Below the pieces are notes generated by a model that made no database searches, was not told the DNA's origin, and saw nothing but the letters and a program-made list of their open reading frames with translations. Source: Phytophthora quininea (Eukaryota; Oomycota; Peronosporomycetes; Peronosporales; Peronosporaceae). Taken from it: a stretch of DNA of 28,236 bases. Positions 19,892 to 28,236 of the stretch are shown one piece after another; position 1 is the stretch's first letter, and each line of letters starts with the position of its first letter. The position numbers and the translations under genes are program-made. The stretch spans positions 1 to 28,236 of the forward strand of contig JAAVTG010000239.1 in assembly GCA_011947345.1 (NCBI GenBank), given 5' to 3'.

Positions 19892-21182
19892 TTTGGTATT
19901 GCTTCTGACGCTCGGACTGGAACGAAATTCGCGTTGTTTTTTGATGCGTGCTGCTGCAGTGCAGTCGCTCGGATAGAAAAGCTTGTGGTGAGAGACGGCG
20001 CTGGTGCAAAACGGTTGATCCTATCGTTGTCGCCGTTCACTACCACAGCAAACGAGACTACATGTTTCAGCTATGGGGCCGCAAAGGATTATTTACGAAC
20101 TAGACGACAAAGTGGTGAATCTATGACACGATGGCTGGCCTGAAAGAACCAAAAGGCCATGATGATCACGTTTGAAGTTAAAACCATAGCATGCGAAAAC
20201 TGGATGAGCAAATGGTCTGGACTACAAAGGCCAACTTGTAAAAGCTGCAGCAAGCAGCACGGAAAGCCCTAAACAGCACGCTGGCTTTTCTTGCCAGTGC
20301 ATTGGACGCTACGCTTCCATAGCATGCTGAAGCTATACGAATACTATGACGAATACGGTGGAATGCTGGGGAGATCAAGGAACTTGGTGGTTTTCAGGAG
20401 TGAAAAACCATTCAGAAGAAGATCCAGTTGCGATAATTTACGCTGGAGGTATTCATCACGTACGAGCAATCTTCAATGCTTGGACTGGTAGCCCAGCAAC
20501 CAGAGTCAAAGGTCAATGTGCGCACGTGTGCCACAGAATAATGATGTCGATGGATCCAACAGAGCCTGCAAAAGATTTTGGAGCTTATGGATACTGCCCG
20601 AAGTGAAACATATATACACCGGACAAAAACCTGCAGACTACGAATGGACGAGTGGGGAACACCATCACCAGTAGAATCGCAAGCAGGGAAATATCTGGCT
20701 AAAATGGAAGCAGTAACCATGCCACGGCCAGGCGATGTTTAAATACAAGACGGTGAAACCTCCATGGAATTGCCTGCACTATCGGTAGAGGAAAAAAGTC
20801 ATGAAAACGAAACGCGATTTAGAGTAAGAAGAAACAATACCTTCAAAAGGAAACTCATTGCTTCTTTTTGCTGTGCGGGCGATTACTTGAGTTGAAGTTT
20901 ACGAGCTGCATCACCTTCGCTAGAGCATGCTCGCGAACATACGTGTGACACAGACTTTAGCAACCATAATGTAATGCGCTCGATAAACACGGGAGACTAG
21001 ATATATACCCAGAAATCTACGCTGTGCTCTCAAAACGCCCGGCTCAAAACTCTTGCGATTGGTTTTTCTGGACGGACTCAAGTGGTAATACCGATCGTCT
21101 GTCGTGTTGTACGCGAAGCAATCTGCCCGGCTCCCTTCGAGCACAACGTCTTGTTTGTTGCTGGCGCCGCTTTCAGAGCTGC
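19892..21182. other. Region without a recognisable gene
   Basis: The first 150 bp probably hold the promoter of the split ankyrin-PDZ gene. Beyond it, about 20050-21180 is less GC-rich. It has only short, broken plus-strand frames, such as ILELMDTARSETYIHRTKT near 20570-20630 and LKLYEYYDEYGGMLGRSRN near 20325-20390. These might be remnants of an old transposon or a decayed gene. I find no transposase, RT or integrase motif, no terminal repeats and no RNA gene. Confidence 0.35.
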
Positions 21183-21201
21183 ACTCACTTACCAATTCAC
21201 T
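21183..21201 (+). promoter_or_regulatory. Possible oomycete Inr-FPR core promoter
   Basis: ACTCACTTACCAATTCACT matches most positions of the oomycete initiator plus flanking region (Inr CTCATT-like, then CAWTTT-like FPR). It lies about 50 bp before the ATG at 21250, a usual leader length. Visual match only. Confidence 0.35.
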
Positions 21202-21249
21202 CTGTCGGCACCAAGTACTCTTCCACTGCTTCCTCCGCCTTCACCCACG

Positions 21250-22189
21250 ATGACCTTTTCGAACGAACAAGTCGGCGTCAAGGTGCCGCAGGTCACCGTT
21301 TTCTTCTGGATCATCAAGGTCCTCGCCACGACCGTGGGCGAGACTTTGCGGATTTCCTCAACGGAAACATTGGGCTCGGCCTCAGCGCAACGTCCGTCAT
21401 CATGCTCGCCATCCTGCTCGTCTCATTGGCGATCCAAATGAAACTCGACTTTTACTTCGCCCCGTGTACTGGTTCGTCATCGTCGCCATCAGCACCGTCG
21501 GCACTCTGTTGAGTGACAACTTGACTGACAACCTCGGGGTCCCGCTCGAGGTCACGACGATCATCTTCCTCGTCTTGTTGGCGGTAGTCTTCGTCTCGTG
21601 GTACAAAGTGGAGAAGAATTTGTCGATCCACAGCATCTTCACGCGCCGTCGTGAGTCCTGGTACTGGCTCGCCGTTCTCGTCACCTTCGCTCTGGGCACG
21701 TCTGCGGGCGATCTCATTGCTGAGCAGCTCGACGTTGGTTACGGCAACTCGTTCTTGCTGTTTGCGGGTTGCATCGTACTGGTGAGTTTGCTGTGGTGGT
21801 TCAAGGTGATTAACGGGGTGCTCGCCTTCTGGGTCGTGTATGTGCTCACTCGACCCCTGGGGGCTTCGCTTGGAGACTTGATGTCGCAAAATCCTGCCGA
21901 CTCGGTGGCCACTGGATCCGGATCTGGCTCAGCAGCGTCGGCAGGTTCGTCTTCTGGTAGCGCGGCAGAATCGCTCCCCTCGGGCTGGAAGGCCGGCCTC
22001 AATCTGGGCACAACTGTAACGAGCATGATCTTCTTGGCAGTGATCGCCGTGCTAGTCGTCTTCTTGACCGTCACAAAGAGGGATACGCTGAAAGTGCCCA
22101 CCAGCACTGACCTCGAGAAGGGCGAGTCCGAGCCTACTGCGACCAATTCGACGACTGCCGCAAACCACGACTGGGCCATGCTACACTAA
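21250..22189 (+). CDS. DUF347/COG4705-type integral membrane protein
   Basis: About 310 residues and mostly hydrophobic. Four copies of the DUF347 repeat are visible: VFFWIIKVLATTVGET with ADF next; YWFVIVAISTVGTLLSDNL; YWLAVLVTFALGTSAGDL; FWVVYVLTRPLGASLGDLM. Each pairs a membrane helix with a G-T/E-x-x-x-D turn. A Ser/Gly/Ala-rich spacer precedes a last membrane helix (TSMIFLAVIAVLVVFLTVT) and an acidic hydrophilic tail. DUF347 proteins are typical of bacteria and their function is not settled. Start at ATG 21250 (MTFSNEQVGVKVPQV). Two one-base losses, at TTT 21345-21347 and CCCC 21460-21463, split the frame in three while the repeats stay intact. No intron is visible. The EF-hand gene follows about 150 bp downstream on the same strand. 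Confidence 0.8.
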
Positions 22190-22277
22190 GCAACGAAACA
22201 CAATGGCTTGCGTTTGATGTCGTTCCACACTGCTGTAGTAGTCGAGTAGTCACAGCTGCAGCGAAAGTCAATGAGAG

Positions 22278-22290
22278 TTTCATTTTCCAT
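22278..22290 (+). promoter_or_regulatory. Possible oomycete Inr
   Basis: TTTCATTTTCCAT fits the oomycete initiator YTCATTYY, with a partial FPR. It lies about 50 bp before the ATG at 22336 of the EF-hand gene. Confidence 0.4.
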
Positions 22291-22335
22291 CAAAAACGAA
22301 AATACTCGTGGTATCTTGATACCAGTAGCCAAGGC

Positions 22336-25300
22336 ATGCCTACAGCCCAACCAGGCAGCCCCAGTACGCAGCATCTCCTGTTTCCTCACTACGTGGACGC
22401 CGACAATGCTCTCGCCGAAGACGAGCCTGACCGGGTCGCCAGGGACAAGTCGGTACTTCGGGTGGCAGAACTGCTTGGGGTTTCGAGTCCCTTACCAAGT
22501 CCATCGAAACATTGCGGAAGTTCACGGGCAGCGGCATTTGCTCCTCCGACCGCCCCTAGCTGTCCACCAACACTTGGCTGCAGCCCATCCATCAGACGGA
22601 AGCTTCCTGCCTCGCCTAGGGTGAGCAAAATGACCCCGCTGGAATTGCTGCCTCGCCGAGCTGCGTCCCCGTGGGGAAATACCAACAGATGCAGTAATCC
22701 CATTCACAGCTTTAATGCCTCCGTCTGAGGTATTGATGTCTCCCAGACGAGCGATACTGAATCAGACCGACGTGGTCAAGATCACGAGGTGGCTGCAGTC
22801 ACTCTCGCAAGAGTCTCAAAACTTTTCCTCCTACGCACTCTACTGCGATATGCTGTTCAAAGAGTGCCGAGTACTGACGCAGGGCAAGCCAGCACCCAAC
22901 CGCTTGCAGACTGCAATTGCATTCCACTGCTTGTGCAGGGCGACGGGTGTGTTTGCAAGGCACGAAACCATTTTGCGTCAAATTTGCAAGTATGTTTGTT
23001 GCTACGATGTCGAGGAAAAACAAAACTTGGCATATGCGCGACTGAGCTGTATGTTGTTTGGCAGTGATTTGGGAGCCGCGATTTACACGAACCATGACGC
23101 CTCACTCGTCTTCAGCAAAGACATGGAAGCCGTCGAACTGTTCACACGACTCACGGCATTCTACGAGCAGCACGAGATATTTCGCCATCAAAAGCAAGAC
23201 CTCGAACAAGGTGAGAACTCTTAGCCAGTATGCACTGTATGGGGGATCGTTCTCATCGATGCACTGTAGAAATGAAGAGACAACAGACAATATACCAGCA
23301 GCGCATTGACGAAGAGAAGGCTCGAATTGAACAACTCAAAGGGTTGCAGCAGCAGTATCACGTCAGTCGTCTGAATCATATCAACACCAGGAAAGCTAAC
23401 GAGAAAGACTTAAACAGCAAGCTCCAAGGCGTGCTGCAACATTTCCAGCACGTTAGCGACGACCAGAAGGAGCAGATTGTCTTAGGAGCCATCGAATCGT
23501 TGCACGCACAAGTATCTGCAGCATCGCTGCTGTCCATTGCTGACCAAATGGACCCAGCTGAGAAGGACAAACTCCTGCAAAATCTGTTTCAAGATGAGAT
23601 CAAGGAGATCACCAAGTACGTGAAAAATATTGTAATGATGGACACTTCGTCCTTAACTGTTGTCTTTTGGTTAGGCAAATTCAGTCTCAGGTTTTTTGAA
23701 ATCGAATGCACAACAAAACATGATCCTGGAGGGTCCGCTGCGCGTATTACCCGTTTCCAAGCACTGATCATGAGCGTCGTTAAGGGAAATAGCGAAGAAC
23801 GTGACGAGAGCGACACCACCGAGGGAGGCGAGTTTTGTGTGACCACGACCGCAAGGTGCTGGAGACTGTTAGCGACGTCGTGGACGAGTTGGCGCGTGAG
23901 AAGAATAGCACAAAGAGCTTGGAGGAAAAGCTAGACGAGGCCGAAAAACTAGTGACGGAACTGCGGTGGAAAACTAACGCACTGATCAACGAAGCCCAAG
24001 AAACAGTGCAACGACACGAGCAGGAACTCCAAGAAATTCGAACTCAACTAGAAAACCCCGACGCGTCAACTGACGACAAATGCGTTCAAACCGAGGGCGA
24101 TAGCGACGAGCGTCGTAAAAGCAACGAAAGTGCAAACAGGAAACGTCGCCCGTTGGCTGCTGCTGACAGTGAAGAAGACCTCATTTTGAAAAACCGAGTC
24201 AAGAACAAGTTTGGCTTCGGTATTGCTAACATCATCGACCAAGCCAAGATCGCACCGTCGAAAGTTCGTAAGATTTTACTCAAACGAAAACCGCTCACCT
24301 TGAACGAGCTTCACAGCATCATCGTCGGATACTACCAAGCCAAGATGTTCCAGGACGTCCAGGACGATACCTCCGGCAAGCCCCGATCGAATTTGGCACA
24401 GTTCATCATGGAAATGTACGTCTTACACTACGGGCTCAAAGACCTCGCTGTCAGCCAACTCGTTTTCTTGGATGCGGCAATCCGTAAGAACGCTCGGGTA
24501 AGTGATGTTTTACATTCACTATCAAAGCAGCGGCGCTGACACGAGTGGGCTAGGAAAGCGCACGAGTGCGAACTTTCGGACTTCTTACCGGTTCGCTGGA
24601 TCCGGAATCGCATGCTTGTTCCGTGCAAGGCGTTGACTTTTTCTTGCTGGTGGTTGTGATCATATTTAATGGTATGAGTTACTGCCCAACGACAAGCGTA
24701 ATATTTACTAACGACCGTGATGATCTTTAGCGGGTGTCTACAAGAAGGGAAGAAAGCAAGCTGTGGCCATTGCTCAAAACCTCAAGACATTTTTCGGCGA
24801 CGGCATCTTCCTGAGCTCAAAATCTGTGACTGTCAAGTATGAGCTCGTGTGCCAAGCAATCGACCTGGCATTTTCTTTCACAAAAAGCGAGCCTGGTGGA
24901 CCGCTAAGCCAACTTAAGGACGAGATTCGACAACGGTGCGCAGCAAACGCCGGGGGCTTGATATCGACATGGTGCTGGAAAAGATTATGAATTACTGGTT
25001 CGTGCTGTATGAGCATCAAATTCAGGATATTCACAGCATGTTCATCATCGTAGATACAAACGGCGATGGCACCTTGGACTTCACCGAGTTTTGCGAACTA
25101 GTGGCTGTGCTGGAGCCAACAATGGACCGTCGAGATGCGCTAGCACTCTACAATCGCGCAGCAGGCGATGATAACGTCATCGACAAAGATGAATTCGTTC
25201 AAGTTATGCTCGCGCACCAGCGTGGCATCATTCTCGAGGAGTTCTACGGCGGAGTGTCCAATAAGAAAATCTTGCTGGGGATTGAACAGCGCAAGAGTAC

Positions 25301-25715
25301 CCTCATGCCACTAGGTTCACCAGCGGTCCAAGACAAGGCCGAGGGGTCCTTTGCCTCGCTAACTGCGGCCATGAAATCTGTGTCACTAGCGACGGAGGCA
25401 TTTGTGGTGGATGACGACGACGACGACGACGACGATGACAAGACCGAAAATGCCCTGAAAACGGAAACGCAGCAAGTCCAGGAGAACGTATCATTCCAGA
25501 CTCTATCCAGACTCTCAACATGGGCTGCTGAGGCTAAGATGAAGCTGCGGCGTGCAACCGCTAAGACCCTCGCTCCGACGCAGGAGGAAGACGATGATCA
25601 GGTAGTCAACGAAACTATTCTGGATGACTTTCAAGGTGATACTACCGCGCTGCTCCGTCGAGCACTCCATAAGGCAAACATCCAGTTGTCAGAGAGGACA
25701 GTACCTTCAGTGTAG
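22336..25715 (+). CDS. EF-hand protein with helical and coiled-coil regions
   Basis: Five exons fit: 22336-23210, 23270-23615, 23675-24497, 24554-24671 and 24731-25715, with introns of 56-59 nt whose phases agree. The N-terminus is proline/serine-rich; the conserved-looking part begins near ATG 22715 (MPPSEVLMSPRRAILNQ), which is an alternative start. Helical sequence (TRWLQSLSQESQNFSSYALY) leads to coiled coil (DEEKARIEQLKGLQQQYHV; SLEEKLDEAEKLVTELRWK). A canonical EF-hand loop, DTNGDGTLDFTE, lies at 25053-25088, followed by a weaker one around DDNVIDKDEF. An Asp run at about 25410-25439 and an acidic/basic tail close the protein. It is a likely calcium sensor or calcium-responsive scaffold; I do not recognise the exact family. 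Frame shifts near 22670, 23695, 23800 and 24950 are not explained by splicing. Confidence 0.75.
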
Positions 25716-25762
25716 AGCTCTTCAAACCTCATCTTCAAATGAACGGTTTCCCCATTAAAGTC

Positions 25763-28236
25763 TTAGTTAACTTGGCTGTCTGCTTTCATCAATTCTTGCT
25801 CCAACTCTAGATCTCTAACCGTCAGAGTGTACTTTGTTTTTTTGTTGCTGCTGGACTCTACCGTAGGGTCCGTAGTGGTGTTGTCTGTGGCGATGCCAGG
25901 TTGAGCTCTTGATTCAACAGTAATTTTCATGATCATCTCGTCGATGGCTGTTGGTGTGGCCTGACGCGGGACGGCATGCCCGCACACCTGCAGTATCGCG
26001 TGTCCAGGTCGCAAAATGCCGGTTTTCTCTGCTGGCCCAGGACTAGAGATGAAGGCACGGATGTAGATGGCTTCATCTTTCCAGTTGCCAAACAAAATTC
26101 CAAGCGGGGCTTTGGGAAAACAATATCCTTTGTTGGAACTGATGATAGTAGGTCTCCACCGTTGTTGGCAGTTGGGGAAGCAGCACTCGCATCACGAGGA
26201 ACTGTGTCTTCCTCGGCAGCCAATGCTTTGCTTCGGTCATCCCTCACATCCTTGTTCTTTGAGGAATTGGTCTCACTGCTGTTGTGTTCGAAAAGACCAT
26301 GATGTTGGATCTGTTTTCTGATCGCCACGTAATGCTCTCGACCCACAAAGACGGCATGCATAGGCTCTTTCTTGCTCGCAATCACTCGCAGGGTCTCCAT
26401 AATTTGCGCGAAGCTCTTGAAGGCTGGTCCTGTTAGCGGAATCCCATCGACGTGCAGCAAGACGTCACCTTTTTCAACCACATGAGTCCTCTGAGCAAAA
26501 GAAGGAACTCGTGAAAAGGCCGATATCACTACATGCTTCCTCCCATCGGACGGTGGATCATCTTCTTCGCATGCGAACGAAGACGCGTCCTCCAACTCGA
26601 TCATAGGTGGCCAGTCCCGCAGCTTAATGATGGCATCGGGGCTAGCCGCGAATTGCATCTTCACAGGACGAGTCTTCAAGTCGCGCAAAATATTCAGCAC
26701 TTCCGGCAAGCTCTTAAAACGCAGGTCCTCGTCGTTTACCTTCATCAACAATTGCCCAACTCGAATTTTACCGCTGAGCTCAGCTGCACTCTTCTTGCCG
26801 TCCACCTTTGAGGGATCAGCAAATCCCACGACAATCACGCCGCAGGATGCGAGGGGCCGGGCCCGAAGTCTCAGCCCCAAAGGGCCTTCCTGCTTAAATG
26901 CAAAGCTAACAACCTCCGGTTGTGCTTTCATGATTGGCTGCCGGTTTTTAGCTGGGTCTTCAGGAAGTAGCGAGAAACGCATCGTAAAGGAAGCGGCAGC
27001 ACGTTCAACAAGCCCTTTAGCTCCTCCAGTGTTAACTTACTGCAGCACAGACCATTGATCGCCAAGACGCTACTGCCCACAGGGACCCTTTTCAGGTCGC
27101 TTGTCAAATGGAAGTCATGATTGTCATCGGCCTCGTCAGATGATGCATCAACGTCAAGAACACGTGATACCACGACATATTTGTTCAACACACCTTTCGT
27201 GAAAGCAAACGGCACGGAGTTGCGTTCTAAAAATGTGCACTCAAGCTCTTGAGGGCGAATCTCAACTTCCTTGGCACCTCGCCATGGGCTTGCAGTCGGC
27301 AGATCTTCCATGCGAATGTCCAGTAATTGAAATATTAACGGCCAGTATTCGTCCATTTGTTTGTTCAGTGTATTAAGCAGTTTGATCATGTGCTTCAGCA
27401 ACTTTGATTCCATCGTTTTTGCCAGATATTCCCGGATTAATTCGCCGAAAAGTGATGTTAGCATATTGTAGACAGCACTGAACCAGCTGCCTTGAACTGT
27501 GAGTTTCAATTCCTGACGAATCTCGATCGACATCGAATTAAGAACCAGTATTGGCTTAAACTCACCAGTTTCGCTGTTCACAACTTTCCTCTCCGCCTTG
27601 AAACCAAGCGAAATGACGCCACCACTGAGCTCGGCATCTGCCACACCACCACCGTGAAGATAAGGAAAGTACTTTTGCTCAAAAGTCCAGTCAAAGCGCT
27701 TCAGCAGTGCGGTTAAATGGGTTGCATGAACAGTAAATAATTCCTCGTCGACCACTGTTCCCATTCGAACCTTCACTTTTTCTTTCTTCACGCGAAAATG
27801 GGACAAATCCAATTTTGAAATCGAATATGTGATGTCGTCTTGAACACCCGAAATGGTATCAATTTTTATAGTTGGCAGCACTGACGTGAAGAAATCCAAG
27901 CAGTGGTCTTTCATTCTGTTCACGAACGCTTGTCTCTTTTCGCGATTCTTCGACATCGTACTTCCCCACTCGGCCAACTTGTCCAGCTTCACTTCACCGA
28001 TAGCCTTAGTCACATTACTACAGAACTCGTCAGGGTTATCCACAGAGGCAACCAAAGTCTTGGCCTTCTTCATTAATGTCTGTCCTTCCGATGTCTGTTG
28101 CATTTGCAACCAATATTTTTCCGATGCTTGAACCAAAATACCCGCTTTGTTCGATAACTTAGGCAGAAACTCTTCAGCTTTCTGTGCCAATGCAGTGGGG
28201 TCTAGATCAGCCAGCGAATTAACCCCATCTTTTTGC
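25763..28236 (-). CDS. Multi-PDZ protein with TULIP-like lipid-binding N-terminus, 5' end outside window
   Basis: The frame is open to the right edge, so the start lies outside; the product here is about 825 residues. The first 130 residues are helical. About 27280-27800 resembles a TULIP (LBP/BPI-like) lipid-binding fold: AELSGGVISLGFKAERKVV, PILVLNSMSIEIRQELKLTV, then long helices. PDZ-like domains follow: about 26990-27260 (VPVGSSVLAINGLCCSKLT), 26680-26930 (EGPLGLRLRARPLASCGVIV, then IRVGQLLMKVNDEDL), 26310-26590 (VEKGDVLLHVDGIPLTGPAF) and about 25900-26110 (APLGILFGNWKDEAIYIRAF). A lysine/acid-rich tail ends at 25763, 47 bp from the converging EF-hand gene. One-base losses near 26985 and at the GGGG run 26106-26109 split the frame. 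It is probably a membrane-associated scaffold. The TULIP assignment is tentative; the PDZ calls are firmer. Confidence 0.75.

Noticed and set aside
1..28236. CRISPR arrays, bacterial operons, ribosome binding sites, tRNA or rRNA genes
   Set aside because: The DNA is eukaryotic with spliceosomal introns. No regularly spaced repeats and no cloverleaf-like or rRNA-like sequences were noticed by eye.

Overview
The window looks like nuclear DNA of an oomycete (Phytophthora/Pythium type). The coding DNA is GC-rich. Introns are few and very short, about 50-80 nt, with GT..AG ends and CTAAC-like branch sites. Genes are packed tightly on both strands with gaps of 22-150 bp. The protein set (START-FYVE protein, ankyrin-PDZ protein, multi-PDZ lipid-binding-like protein) fits stramenopiles. 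Two start sites have matches to the oomycete Inr/FPR core promoter. The lineage call is an inference from these traits.

Layout, left to right: a roadblock-type dynein light chain (-) and a coiled-coil protein (+) share a 93 bp divergent upstream region. A helical, possibly BAR-like, multi-exon gene (-) follows and appears damaged. Next is a METTL21-type protein methyltransferase (-). After a gap of about 950 bp comes a START-FYVE-WW protein (+). An ankyrin-PDZ-zinc knuckle gene (-) runs tail to tail with it. That gene is split in its first coding exon by a 9.37 kb non-LTR retrotransposon (10474-19843) flanked by an exact 14 bp target-site duplication. To the right lie about 1.3 kb without a recognisable gene, a four-repeat DUF347 membrane protein (+), an EF-hand/coiled-coil protein (+), and a multi-PDZ protein with a TULIP-like N-terminal part (-) that runs off the right edge.

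The retrotransposon is the main feature. Its ORF1 part has a gag-like region and a variant zinc knuckle. It is followed by an OTU-like cysteine protease with a visible Cys-His pair. A second ORF carries an APE-type endonuclease, a reverse transcriptase and a zf-RVT-like C-terminal segment. Key catalytic motifs survive and the duplication is perfect, so the insertion looks recent.

Nearly every long reading frame, host and retrotransposon alike, is interrupted by one or more single-base shifts, several at runs of four G or C. In most cases the next frame continues the same protein at once, so sequence or assembly indels are more likely than decay. CDS coordinates below therefore describe gene extents that may need frame correction, not clean open frames.
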